Shown: positions 16,691 through 24,924 of the stretch, piece after piece
Layout of the letters: every line of letters starts with the position of its first letter
How positions within the stretch are numbered: the first letter of the stretch is position 1
Origin: an uncultured Clostridia bacterium
Lineage (GTDB): Bacteria > Bacillota > Clostridia > Oscillospirales > Ruminococcaceae
Direction: 5' to 3'
Assembly: GCA_947624745.1 (NCBI GenBank)
Contig: CANQLR010000001.1
Location: 62,001 to 126,000, forward strand
DNA: 64,000 nt
Notes under the pieces: generated by a model
Database searches by the model: none
What the model was told of the DNA's origin: nothing
The model's input: only the letters and a program-made list of their open reading frames with translations
Position numbers and translations under genes: made by a program

Positions 16691-18040
16691 TTATTTTCCG
16701 ACGCAGAAGCGGGAGAAAACGTCCTCGACCACCGCCTCGGTGACACGCTCGCCCGAAAGCTCCAAAAGCGCCCCCGCGGCCTCGTCCGCAAGGACCGTCA
16801 CCGCGTCAAGCGTCTCGCCCCGTAGAGCCGCCTCCTCCGCCTCGGACACGAATTTCAGCGCCCGCTCGCAGCAAAGCTTCTGCCGCTCGTTCGCATAGAC
16901 CTCCGGCGCGCCGCCCTGCTCAAGACCCAGCGCTTCATACGCCGCCGCCTTGATTTTTTCTACCCCGCGGCCGGTTTTTGCCTCTACTTCAAGTATAATC
17001 TCATCCTTAAAATACTCTTTGTCTATTTTCTGCGGCAGATCCACCTTGTTTATGACGATTATCCGCCGCTTGTTTTCGCAAATTTTCAGGACCTCCATGT
17101 CCTCTGGGGACAGCTCACGGCTGCCGTCAAAGACCGCCAAAACAAGGCTTGCCCTCTCGGCGCTTTTTTCCGAGAGCCTGACCCCCTGCCGCTCGGCCTC
17201 GCTTTTTGCCTCGCGTAACCCTGCGGTGTCGCTGAGCTTAAGTATCAGATCGCCCAGTCTAAGCCGCTCCTCGATGACGTCGCGGGTGGTGCCGGCTTCG
17301 TCGGTGACGATGGAGCGCTCATACCCCAAAAGCGCGTTCATGAGGGTGGATTTCCCGACGTTCGGCCGCCCGACGATGGCGCAGGGCACGCCCTCCTTGA
17401 AAATAAGCCCCTCGTCGTAGCCGGAGATGAGCTTCTTAAGAGCCTCGCGGCACTCGGCGAGCTTTCCGGTTATCTTTTCCGGCTCGGCCTCCGGAAGGTC
17501 TTCGTCGGGATAGTCGGTCCACGCGGCGAGGGAGGAGAGAACCTCCACCAGTTTTTTACTGATCTCCCTTGCCTTTTTATAGATCGCACCCTCGCGCATG
17601 AGATTCGCGCTCGAAAGGGCCGCGTCCCCCTCGGCGGAAACGATGTCCATGACCGCCTCGGCCTGCGTGAGGGAGAGCTTGCCGTTCAAAAACGCCCGCT
17701 TCGTGAACTCGCCGGGGCCGGCGGGCTCGGCGCCCAAGCGCAAAATTTCCCGAAGAATTTTCCGCGAGACGTATATCCCCCCGTGGCAGCTTATTTCGAC
17801 GACGTCCTCGCCGGTATAGCTTTTTGGCGATCGGAAAACGGTCAGGATCCCGTCGTCGAGGCGGTTTCCCCCGGGGGCTATCTCGCCGTAGGCGCAGGTG
17901 TATCCCGCCATCTGCGAGGGCTTTTTGCCGGAAGGGCTCACGAAAATTTCGTCGGCTATTTTCAATGCGCTCTCGCCCGAGATCCTTATCATGGCGATCC
18001 CCCCGACGGCGGCCGGGGTGCTTATTGCCGCAACGGTCAT
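16691..18040 (-). CDS. mnmE: tRNA modification GTPase MnmE
   Basis: 449 residues from the ATG at 18040 (GGGAG upstream). The track's start 126 nt further up runs back through a terminator hairpin and is not the real one. The tetrahydrofolate-binding N-domain (TPAAVGGIAMIRISG), a helical domain and an embedded G domain with GRPNVGKSTLMN (P-loop), DEAGTTRD, DTAGLR and NKVD are all present. The extreme C-terminus is FSRFCVGK, supplying the catalytic Cys of the usual CIGK-type ending. It works with MnmG on wobble U34. A terminator-like hairpin sits immediately upstream, between jag and this gene. Confidence 0.96.
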   Translation of the reverse strand: MTVAAISTPAAVGGIAMIRISGESALKIADEIFVSPSGKKPSQMAGYTCAYGEIAPGGNRLDDGILTVFRSPKSYTGEDVVEISCHGGIYVSRKILREILRLGAEPAGPGEFTKRAFLNGKLSLTQAEAVMDIVSAEGDAALSSANLMREGAIYKKAREISKKLVEVLSSLAAWTDYPDEDLPEAEPEKITGKLAECREALKKLISGYDEGLIFKEGVPCAIVGRPNVGKSTLMNALLGYERSIVTDEAGTTRDVIEERLRLGDLILKLSDTAGLREAKSEAERQGVRLSEKSAERASLVLAVFDGSRELSPEDMEVLKICENKRRIIVINKVDLPQKIDKEYFKDEIILEVEAKTGRGVEKIKAAAYEALGLEQGGAPEVYANERQKLCCERALKFVSEAEEAALRGETLDAVTVLADEAAGALLELSGERVTEAVVEDVFSRFCVGK

Positions 18041-18053
18041 AGCTTCATCTCCC

Positions 18054-18089
18054 AAAAAAGGGCGACGCCGAAAAAGCTGCCGCCCTTTT
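18054..18089 (-). terminator. Terminator/attenuator between jag and mnmE
   Basis: Minus strand AAAAGGGCG ... CGCCCTTTT with six T at the end, 4 nt after the jag stop and ending against the mnmE RBS. It would cut or attenuate read-through from the rpmH-yidC-jag operon into mnmE. Confidence 0.65.
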
Positions 18090-18092
18090 GAT

Positions 18093-18893
18093 TTAAAATT
18101 CGATCTTCGAGTAGAGCCCGGTGCCCATTTCGTCCTCGGGCTTGGGCTTTTTGTAATCCTTTTCAAAGCTCGAGGATATGTCGAGGCTTCTCGCCTTGAA
18201 ATCTTCCCTGCGGCGGCCGCCCTTTCTGCCGTTCGGCCTTCCGCCCTTGCGGTCGTCGCGTTTGCGGTACGGCCTGTCCGGGTCGGTAGAGGTGATGAGC
18301 ACCTTTCTGTAGGGCTCCTCGCCGACCGAGCGCGAGCTCGCGTTTTCGATCTGCGAGACCGCAGCGTGGATTATCCTTCTCTCGTAGGGGTTCATCGGCT
18401 CGAGGGCGACGGTGCGGCCGGTTCTCTTGGCCTTTGCGACCATCTTTCCGGCGAGCTCCTCGAGCTGTGCCTTTCTCTTTTCTCTGAATCCGCAGCAGTC
18501 GGTCGCGATGCGGTAGTAGTTTCTATCGCTCCGGTTAGCTACCAAAGACGCGAGATACTGAAGCGCGTCCAACGTCTCGCCCCTGCGGCCGATTATGCCC
18601 TCGACTCCCTCGCCCTTTATTTCAAGAAGCGAGCCGCCCTCGATGTCTCTGATTTCCACCGTCGGGGTGGCGAAGCCCATAGACTCCATCACGGTCACGA
18701 TATAATCCGCCGCTATCTCGGGCTTCGAGGGTTCATATTCCGCCTCAAGCTTAGCCTCGCCCTTCATGCCGAAAAGTCCCTTCTTGGGCTCCTCCAAAAT
18801 GGTGAATGTAATTTTTTCCTCCGGCGCGCCGAACTCCTTCGCGGCGAGCGCCTTTGCCTCGTCTACCGTTTTTGCGGTAAATACCTGCTTCAT
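18093..18893 (-). CDS. jag: RNA-binding protein Jag/KhpB (SpoIIIJ-associated)
   Basis: 266 residues with three parts: the Jag_N domain at about 1-52 (VFTAKTVDEAKALAAKEFGAPEEKITFTILEEPKKGLFG), a KH domain at about 85-160 (IEGGSLLEIKGEGVEGIIGRRGETLDALQYL, GxxG loop) and an R3H domain (TVALEPMNPYERRIIHAAVSQ). A long basic, Arg/Gly/Lys-rich tail follows. KhpB binds RNA together with KhpA in Gram-positives and influences cell elongation and division. RBS AAGGAGG. Directly downstream of yidC in the usual order. Confidence 0.95.
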   Translation of the reverse strand: MKQVFTAKTVDEAKALAAKEFGAPEEKITFTILEEPKKGLFGMKGEAKLEAEYEPSKPEIAADYIVTVMESMGFATPTVEIRDIEGGSLLEIKGEGVEGIIGRRGETLDALQYLASLVANRSDRNYYRIATDCCGFREKRKAQLEELAGKMVAKAKRTGRTVALEPMNPYERRIIHAAVSQIENASSRSVGEEPYRKVLITSTDPDRPYRKRDDRKGGRPNGRKGGRRREDFKARSLDISSSFEKDYKKPKPEDEMGTGLYSKIEF

Positions 18894-18926
18894 GCTGTTT
18901 CCTCCTTGACTGCCTTATCGGCGCGA

Positions 18927-20261
18927 TCAGATATCGTCGCCGTACTTTTCGGCCATGCGTTTTCTTGCCTCCGCAAGGCGGGGGTCCTCCTCCTCATCGT
19001 CCGCGACGAGCTTTTTGCGGGCCTCGTTTATCTTCTGTCTTTCGATCTCCTTGCGTTCGTTCTTTGAAAGCTTTATCTCGGCGCCGTCGTCGTCCTCCGA
19101 GAGCGCGCTGCCGCCGTTTGCGAGCTTCTGCTGCTCGACGGCCATCTGATAAAGCGTGGGTCTGCCGGATTTTTTCTTCTGCTCCTTGGCGATCATCTTA
19201 TCGAGCCGCGCGGGGGTGAAGTAAAGGTTCACGAACACCGTCACCCCGAGCCCTACGAGCGAGCTGAATATCCAGTAGATACCGATACCGGCGGGGAAGC
19301 TGAACGCTATCCAGAAGGAGATGAGCGGCATTATATAGAACATGGTCATCATGCCCTTGGCCGAGCTCATATCCGCGCCGTTCCGCTTCATGAAATAGTT
19401 ATTTACAATAAGCATTATGACCTGCGACAGAAGCGAGATTATCGGGATAATGACGTATATCGACGACCAGCTCGGGTATCTTCCGAGATAGAGCCCGAAG
19501 ATGGTGTAATCGAAGCTGTCGCAGAAATCGACTATCTCCTGATCAAAGAGGTCGGGATAGTCGTCGACCACCGAGAGCACCAGAAGCTGCGGCCGAAGTA
19601 TCAGCCGGTTCGATACCTTCTTGGTGTCGTTGAAGTATTCATCAAGATCGTTATGAGCCTCGAAGCCCGCTATAACGGCGTTTAAGCGCTCGTCGGTCAG
19701 GTTCGATATCCTCTTTACTCCCGCGGCCGTCGCCAAATCTTCGTTATAGCCCTTAAAGAGTTCCTCAATGTTGGTGCCCTGCGCGAGCCTTTCCGAAACG
19801 GTGGGGGAGTTTTCATACCCCTCCGGCAGATCAAGCTTCACCGCCTGGGACATATAGTAGAAGTCCGTCACGGTCTGCTCGGCTTCGGTTATCTTCGCCT
19901 TGTCTATATTTGAGATATAGCTCATCGGGGCGTAGACGACCTCGATTATCGCGAAAAGTATCACATAAGTGACTATCATCGGCAGGCAGGAGCCCATCGG
20001 GCTGACCCCGTTTTCGGAGTAAAGCTCCATCGTCGCCTCGTTGAGCTTTTCGCGGTTGTTTGCGTACTTTTTTTGCAGCTGCTCGAGCTTCGGGCGAAGC
20101 CGAGCGGTCTTGGCGCTTTCCTTCTGCTGCTTTATCCTCGAGGGGAGCATAAGAAGGTTAATCACGATCGTGAAAAGAAACAGCGCGAGCCCGTAGTTCT
20201 TAACGAGCATATAGGCGAGCTTGAGTATCCACCCAAACGGTATCGCCAGTATCTTCATCAT
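18927..20261 (-). CDS. yidC: Membrane protein insertase YidC (SpoIIIJ/Oxa1 family)
   Basis: 444 residues, long for a Gram-positive YidC. The insertase core has PSRIKQQKESAKTARLRPKLEQLQKKY and MGSCLPMIVTYVILFAI in its first half, then ISLLSQVIMLIVNNYFMKR and MPLISFWIAFSFPAGIGIYWIFS. Between TM2 and TM3 is an insert of roughly 150 residues (about 130-280) rich in charged residues. Oscillospirales homologues often have it and its role is unknown. The conserved hydrophilic-groove Arg is in the PSRIK region. The C-terminal tail is highly charged. No lipobox is seen at the N-terminus. Part of the rpmH-rnpA-yidD-yidC-jag operon. Confidence 0.94.
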   Translation of the reverse strand: MMKILAIPFGWILKLAYMLVKNYGLALFLFTIVINLLMLPSRIKQQKESAKTARLRPKLEQLQKKYANNREKLNEATMELYSENGVSPMGSCLPMIVTYVILFAIIEVVYAPMSYISNIDKAKITEAEQTVTDFYYMSQAVKLDLPEGYENSPTVSERLAQGTNIEELFKGYNEDLATAAGVKRISNLTDERLNAVIAGFEAHNDLDEYFNDTKKVSNRLILRPQLLVLSVVDDYPDLFDQEIVDFCDSFDYTIFGLYLGRYPSWSSIYVIIPIISLLSQVIMLIVNNYFMKRNGADMSSAKGMMTMFYIMPLISFWIAFSFPAGIGIYWIFSSLVGLGVTVFVNLYFTPARLDKMIAKEQKKKSGRPTLYQMAVEQQKLANGGSALSEDDDGAEIKLSKNERKEIERQKINEARKKLVADDEEEDPRLAEARKRMAEKYGDDI

Positions 20262-20282
20262 AAAGGCCGACTCCTTAATTTT

Positions 20283-20546
20283 TTAAACTCTCTTGTCATT
20301 ATCGGTTCTTGTTTTAAGCGTGTAAAGATGAAATTTTTCGGGCACCTTGTCCACTCCGCCCATGCTCCACGGGTTGCAGCGCAGGACCCTCCAGGCGGCT
20401 AAGACGCAGCCCTTTATTGCCCCGTGCTTTTCGATAGCCTCGATCGCGTACTGCGAGCAGGTCGGATAGTATTTGCAGCAGGGGGGCTTAGCCTTGCTCA
20501 GGGTTTTTTGGTAGAGCCTTATTGCGGTGATCAGTATCCTTTTCAG
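20283..20546 (-). CDS. yidD: Membrane protein insertion efficiency factor YidD (apparent CTG start)
   Basis: 87 residues: [16 protein letters not shown] then [24 protein letters not shown] and [18 protein letters not shown], which is unmistakably YidD. The ORF track misses it because the frame has no ATG, GTG or TTG before the core. The TGA of this frame is followed by GGG CGT CTG AAA AGG, and CTG aligns with the usual MKR start, about 10 nt after GGGAG. It overlaps the 3' end of rnpA by 59 nt, as is common. YidD aids YidC-dependent membrane insertion. A rare CTG start or an unseen base change are the alternatives. Confidence 0.9.
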   Translation of the reverse strand: MKRILITAIRLYQKTLSKAKPPCCKYYPTCSQYAIEAIEKHGAIKGCVLAAWRVLRCNPWSMGGVDKVPEKFHLYTLKTRTDNDKRV

Positions 20547-20880
20547 ACGCCCTCATCTCCCTTGAAAGCCTCGCGAAAAATCCGGCGAGATCCTGCGGCT
20601 TAAGCGTTGCCGCCTCCGCCCTCGGGGTAATAACGATGTCGTAACCTATCGGCATTTTCAGCTCGCTCTGGCGGTAGCCCTCGCGGATCACCCTTTTTAT
20701 GCGGTTCCGCGTGACCGCGCCCCCCGCCTTCTTCCCGATAGATATACCGAGCCTCGTAAGCGGGAGACGGTTTTTCCGGTAAAAGGCGGCCATACATTTT
20801 CCGCCGAACCTTTTACCTTTTTTAAATGCGGCCGTAAACGCCTTTTCATCCTTTAAAGAAGAAGTGAAGAGCAAAAGCAT
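20488..20880 (-). CDS. rnpA: Ribonuclease P protein component
   Basis: 130 residues from the ATG at 20880; a GTG at 20910 is an alternative. The conserved RNR motif region reads [23 protein letters not shown], with [28 protein letters not shown] before it and [14 protein letters not shown] after. It binds the RNase P RNA and pre-tRNA leader. It sits between rpmH and yidD as in most bacteria. Confidence 0.94.
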   Translation of the reverse strand: MLLLFTSSLKDEKAFTAAFKKGKRFGGKCMAAFYRKNRLPLTRLGISIGKKAGGAVTRNRIKRVIREGYRQSELKMPIGYDIVITPRAEAATLKPQDLAGFFARLSREMRASEKDTDHRNKALPKNPEQG

Positions 20881-20992
20881 ACCCCGTTTCCGATGAAAAA
20901 CAAAGACCACCTTTATAAAGTGGTCAGAGGATAAGCCGACGACCCGCTAACCCGGTATAAGCGCTGCTTTGTCAGGCCGCCGTAAAACTCGA

Positions 20993-21136
20993 TCAGTAGG
21001 TGAGCCTTGCTCTGCCCTTGGCGCGTCTGCGCGCGAGCACCTTGCGGCCGTTTTTGGTCGCCATTCTCTTAAAGAAGCCGTGCTCCTTCTTGCGATGGAT
21101 CTTCTTGGGCTGATATGTTCTTTTGATCTGGGCCAT
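20993..21136 (-). CDS. rpmH: 50S ribosomal protein L34
   Basis: 47 residues, too short for the ORF track: [41 protein letters not shown]. The L34 signature is complete apart from the usual S in KRKKVHGF-type variants. RBS GGAGG upstream. It is the first gene of the leftward rpmH-rnpA-yidD-yidC-jag operon, with a perfect-hexamer promoter at 21186-21215. Confidence 0.97.
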   Translation of the reverse strand: MAQIKRTYQPKKIHRKKEHGFFKRMATKNGRKVLARRRAKGRARLTY

Positions 21137-21185
21137 TTTCCAACCCTCCTTACATTATTTTGAGGTCATTCCCTTACAGTGTAGT

Positions 21186-21215
21186 ATTATATAACAAAAC
21201 AAAGGCTTTTGTCAA
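21186..21215 (-). promoter_or_regulatory. Promoter of rpmH operon
   Basis: TTGACA (21210-21215), 18-nt spacer, TATAAT (21186-21191) on the minus strand. Confidence 0.88.
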
Positions 21216-21332
21216 TAGTTTTCTTTTTATTTTTCCGAAATTTCCTGTCTTTTTCCCGCCTCGGGGCAAGCTTTCGGCGAAAGTAACAAAAAACTGCCGA
21301 AAATTCTTATACTATTATTATATAATATGGAC

Positions 21333-21361
21333 TTGATTTTTTGAAAAGGATATGCTATAAT
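21333..21361 (+). promoter_or_regulatory. Promoter of dnaA
   Basis: TTGATT (21333-21338), 17-nt spacer, TATAAT (21356-21361). The predicted start near 21368 coincides with the first base of a long hairpin. Confidence 0.75.
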
Positions 21362-21368
21362 AATACTC

Positions 21369-21430
21369 GGGAAGCTTCTTAGGGGGGAGTCACCCTGCTT
21401 TTTCGCTCCTCCCGGCTTCCCTTTTGTTTT
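21369..21430 (+). terminator. Terminator-like hairpin at the 5' end of the dnaA transcript
   Basis: GGGAAGC (21369-21375) pairs with GCTTCCC (21415-21421), and GGGGGGAG with CTCCTCCC inside it, followed by TTTTGTTTT. It starts at the predicted transcription start, so most transcripts could end as an RNA of about 60 nt. The remaining leader to the TTG start is about 200 nt and has an inverted repeat ATCACTT-aa-AAGTGAT near 21580. Confidence 0.6.
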
Positions 21431-21633
21431 CCCTAAAATTGCACCCACCAGGGCCCCGTCGGCTTTTTCGGGAAAGCTTATCCGATAATTTTTTTGGTTT
21501 TCCATCGGTAACACACACCACTAATTATGGGCGGATACTGTCTTTTTTTATGAAGGCGGCACTGCCCGCAATTTGCTTTATCACTTAAAAGTGATCGAAA
21601 AAATCTATTTTTAAAACAAAGGATGGAATTATT

Positions 21634-23007
21634 TTGGACTCATTTTATGAGCTGTTTGAAACTGTAAAAAGGGTCTGCCAGGCAGATCCGAAGGTATCCG
21701 AGGTCGGCTACAACAAGTGGATAAGAAACCTCGAGGCCGTGAAATTTGAAAACGGCGTGGCGACGCTTGCCGCCGCGAACGATTTTATGCGCCGCACCAC
21801 CGCCGAAGCCTACGGCGAAACGTTAAAGCGCGCCTTCGAGCAGGTACTCGGCTTCCCGGTCGAGATCGAATTCACCGTCAGCGGCAAGACCGACGAAAAG
21901 GCCGCCGCCCAGGCAGACGGTTTTTCCGAAATCGAAAAGAGAATGGCGGACCTTCTGTCGAGCCATCAGAGGAGCGACTATGAGCTGACCTTTGAAAACT
22001 TCATCAAGGGCAAGTCGAACGAACTGGCCTACGCCTACTGCATAGCGGTCTCGGGCAGAAACGCCGCCGCCGCGGGCTCGGGAAGAACGGTATTTAACCC
22101 GCTGTTTATCTACGGCGACTCCGGCCTCGGAAAAACCCACCTTTTAAAAGCAATTGAGCACGAGGTGAGAAAGAATCACCCCGAGTACAACGTCATATAC
22201 ACCACCGGCGAGAGCTTCACGAACGAGCTGGTCAAATCCGTCTCCGACAAGGACACCTATTCCTTCCACGAAAAGTACCGCAAGGCGGACTATCTTTTGC
22301 TTGATGACATTCAGTTCATCGCCGGCAAGGAGATGACCCAGGAGGAGTTCTTCCACACCTTCAACGAGCTATACAACGCGGGTAAACAGATAGTAATAAC
22401 TTCGGACATTTCGCCTAACCGTATAAAAAAATTAGAGGAGCGGATCAAATCCCGCTTTGCCTTAGGCGTTCAGGCCGACGTTCAGCCGCCGGATTTCGAG
22501 ACGAGAATGGCTATCGTTCAGCGCAAGGCGGAGCTTTTGGACCTCAACCTCCCCGACCCGGTCGCGAGGATAATTTCCGAGAAAATAAAGAACAACATCC
22601 GCCAGCTTGAGGGCGCGGTCAACAAGATCAAGGGGCTCACAATGTTCTCGAACGAGAGCCCGTCCATCTCGATGGCCCAGCGGGTCATCAAGGAGACCCT
22701 CATCGACGCCCAGCCGGCCGAGATCACCGTCGAGAGGATAATCGGCGACGTCGCGGCGGCATTCGGCGTTTCGGCGGACGACATCAGAAGCGCGACCCGC
22801 AGCTCGCAGGTCTCGATGGCAAGAAAGGCCGCGGTATACATTATAAGAGAGGTAAAAGGCATGAGCTTTACCGCCATCGGCGACGAGTTCAAGCGCAACC
22901 ACTCGACCATGACTATATCCTACAGCGACGTCAAGGAAATGATGAAGCGAAACAGCGACCTGAAGGATACTATTGACGATATTATCAACAACCTGAAGGT
23001 GGTGTGA
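21634..23007 (+). CDS. dnaA: Chromosomal replication initiator DnaA (TTG start, atypical DNA-reading motif)
   Basis: 457 residues from a TTG at 21634 behind AAAGGATGG. Domain I (about 1-85) is followed by a short linker. The AAA+ core has GDSGLGKTHLL (Walker A), LLLDDIQFI (Walker B) and an Arg-finger region (RIKKLEERIKSRFALG). Domain IV starts near residue 365. Its HTH keeps the basic-loop Arg (VSMARKAAVYI) but reads FKRNHSTMT where the usual motif is FGGRDHTTV: one residue shorter, Asp to Asn and Thr to Ser at the base-reading positions. Candidate origin boxes in the window are also non-standard (TTWTCAACA), which may be matched to this change. Confidence 0.97.
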   Translation: MDSFYELFETVKRVCQADPKVSEVGYNKWIRNLEAVKFENGVATLAAANDFMRRTTAEAYGETLKRAFEQVLGFPVEIEFTVSGKTDEKAAAQADGFSEIEKRMADLLSSHQRSDYELTFENFIKGKSNELAYAYCIAVSGRNAAAAGSGRTVFNPLFIYGDSGLGKTHLLKAIEHEVRKNHPEYNVIYTTGESFTNELVKSVSDKDTYSFHEKYRKADYLLLDDIQFIAGKEMTQEEFFHTFNELYNAGKQIVITSDISPNRIKKLEERIKSRFALGVQADVQPPDFETRMAIVQRKAELLDLNLPDPVARIISEKIKNNIRQLEGAVNKIKGLTMFSNESPSISMAQRVIKETLIDAQPAEITVERIIGDVAAAFGVSADDIRSATRSSQVSMARKAAVYIIREVKGMSFTAIGDEFKRNHSTMTISYSDVKEMMKRNSDLKDTIDDIINNLKVV

Positions 23008-23608
23008 CTGCCGAGGGCGGGGGTTTGGGCGTTCTATCATTAGGGAGAGCTGAAAACGGGTTTGAGCAGTTTTGGCTGGATATGAGTGGTAGCAGCAAGG
23101 CGCATCTTTGGGAGTTCTGCCGGGAGTGAGGCAAAGAAACGGGCAGCGTTTTGGGCTCGGCTCGGTCAGAAGCACCCCCTCCGATATCATCTCTGATCCC
23201 GTCGCGAAGCGACACATCGAAACTCTATCTTCTATCCTCTAATTCAACATTGTTCTCAACAATGTTGAAACTCTATCTTCTATGAGCGTTCGGCGTTCCG
23301 CATGGGTTTTGATTCTGATTTCAACGATGGGTTTTCAACAAGGGTCGTTTTTTCAAAGAGTTCTCAACTTTAAAACACCGCGCTTTTCGACATTTTAACC
23401 GGAAAAATTTTTTTCGACAGGTTCCCGTTTTTCGGTTGAAAGCCGGTTGAGCCGAAAACCGCTTCGGAACGCGGGTCTGAAACGCCTTTCAACTTTTCGG
23501 CAGCCTCTAATACTAATACTAAAAATATATATTATATATTTCATTCATTCACGCGAAAAAACGTCTTTCGTGCGAATATCTTTCAACGTCAGGCAAGGAG
23601 GAAGAAAT
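23008..23608. other. Putative oriC: non-consensus DnaA boxes and AT-rich unwinding element
   Basis: No gene. There is no TTATCCACA, but related 9-mers crowd 23240-23495: TTTTCAACA (23332-23340), TTTTCGACA (23384-23392 and 23411-23419), TTCTCAACA (23253-23261), TTCTCAACT (23361-23369), plus GTTGAAA and CTTTCAACT in either orientation. An AT-rich stretch (23519-23545, AAAAATATATATTATATATT) follows. Next to it the minus strand reads TTAGTATTAGTATTAG (23508-23523), resembling the DnaA-trio of Firmicute origins. The span 23221-23284 also holds a period-7 pyrimidine tract and 23176-23215 an inverted GTGTCGC-type hairpin module. From 23008 to 23170 nothing is recognised. Confidence 0.65.
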
Positions 23609-24712
23609 ATGAAAATAATTTGCTCGAAGCAGAGCCTTTATGAAGCGCTTACAAACGTTTCCAAGGCGTCCGCCGATAAGTCCACCATTCCCGCTTTGGA
23701 GGGCGTAAAAATAAAGCTCTTTAACGGGACCCTCTCGGTCATCGGCTACGATCTTGAGCTCGGGATAATCACCAACGTTCCCGTCGAGTCGGCTGATAAG
23801 GGCGAGGCGGTCATCATGGACGTCAAGGGCTTTTCCTCCATGATAAGAAGCATGCCGACCGACGAAATAGAGATCGAGTTCGACGATTCTTTAGGGATAC
23901 ACATCAGCGGCGGCACCGCGAGCTTTAACATCAACGCGCTCTCGGCCGACGAATACCCCCAGGTCCCCGACACCCACGAGGGCGAGGAAATTGTCCTTCC
24001 GCAGAGCGTTTTAAAGAGCCTCATCACCGAGACGGTATTCGCCGTCGCGACAAACGACACAAAGCCTATTTTCAAGGGGGAGCTTTTTGAGCTCGAGGAT
24101 AATCGGCTGAATATAGTAGCTCTCGATTCGTTCCGCCTTGCGGTCAGAACGGAAGCGGTAAAATACCCCGGGAAATTAAGCTTTGTCGTGCCGTCAAAGA
24201 CCCTTAACGAGGTCTCGCGGCTTTTAAAGGACGAGGACGGCAAGGAGTGCGCGGTCAGAGTCACCAAAAAACAGGTGGTATTTGACTTTTCCGGCTACAC
24301 CGTCTTTTCAAGGCTTTTGGAGGGCGAGTTCCACAACTACCGCGGCTCTATCCCGAAAACGAGCGTCACCGAGGTCATTATCAGTAAGAAGGATCTGACC
24401 GACTGCCTCGAGCGCGCGTCGCTCATGATAAACGAGAGGGTCAAAAGCCCGGTAAAATGTATGTTTGACGGGGGCTCGGTGAAGCTCACCTGCCAGACCT
24501 CGCTTGGAAAATTCGAGGACGAGACCCCGGCGGACCTGACCGGCCCGAAGATCGAAATAGGCTTCAACTGCCGCTATCTTTTAGACCCGTTGAAGGTCAT
24601 CAAGGACGATAAGATAAAGCTCATGATGAACGGCGGCAACCTGCCGATGAAGATAGTCCCCGTTTCGGGCGAGGAGTACACCTACCTCGTCCTGCCGGTG
24701 AGGATGAAGTGA
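23609..24712 (+). CDS. dnaN: DNA polymerase III beta sliding clamp
   Basis: 367 residues from the ATG at 23609 (AAGGAGG 23595-23602); the upstream extension in the track covers the origin and is not coding. Three repeated clamp domains are seen: MKIICSKQSLYEALTNVSKAS, DGKECAVRVTKKQVVFDFSGYTVFSRLLEGEFHNY, and the C-terminal GEEYTYLVLPVRMK, matching the typical MPVR-type ending. It is the processivity clamp of the replisome. The gene order dnaA-oriC-dnaN is standard. Its TGA overlaps the next ATG. Confidence 0.97.
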   Translation: MKIICSKQSLYEALTNVSKASADKSTIPALEGVKIKLFNGTLSVIGYDLELGIITNVPVESADKGEAVIMDVKGFSSMIRSMPTDEIEIEFDDSLGIHISGGTASFNINALSADEYPQVPDTHEGEEIVLPQSVLKSLITETVFAVATNDTKPIFKGELFELEDNRLNIVALDSFRLAVRTEAVKYPGKLSFVVPSKTLNEVSRLLKDEDGKECAVRVTKKQVVFDFSGYTVFSRLLEGEFHNYRGSIPKTSVTEVIISKKDLTDCLERASLMINERVKSPVKCMFDGGSVKLTCQTSLGKFEDETPADLTGPKIEIGFNCRYLLDPLKVIKDDKIKLMMNGGNLPMKIVPVSGEEYTYLVLPVRMK

Positions 24713-24924
24713 TGGAGGAAATAAGCATCTCGGGCGAGTTCATAAAGCTTGACAGCCTGCTTAAATTCGCCGGAGTGACCGAAACCGGAGGTATCGCGAA
24801 GGAGGTCATTCAGGCCGGAAAAGTCAGACTTAACGGCGAAGTGTGCTTAGAGCGCGGGAAAAAGATACGCCGGGGGGACAGGGTCACGATCCCCGAGGAG
24901 GAAACAGATATCTTAGTTAAATGA
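24712..24924 (+). CDS. rlbA: S4-domain RNA-binding protein (YaaA/RlbA family)
   Basis: 70 residues starting with the ATG inside TGATG of dnaN. An S4 domain runs FIKLDSLLKFAGVTETGGIAKEVIQAGKVRLNGEVCLERGKKIRRGDRV. This small protein between dnaN and recF is conserved in Firmicutes (YaaA in Bacillus) and has been linked to ribosome assembly. It overlaps recF by 4 nt (ATGA), so the three genes are translationally coupled. Confidence 0.92.
   Translation: MEEISISGEFIKLDSLLKFAGVTETGGIAKEVIQAGKVRLNGEVCLERGKKIRRGDRVTIPEEETDILVK

Noticed and set aside
21479-21487. TTATCCGAT as a DnaA box upstream of dnaA
   Set aside because: Only the first six bases fit, it is isolated, and the CAACA-type boxes cluster elsewhere.
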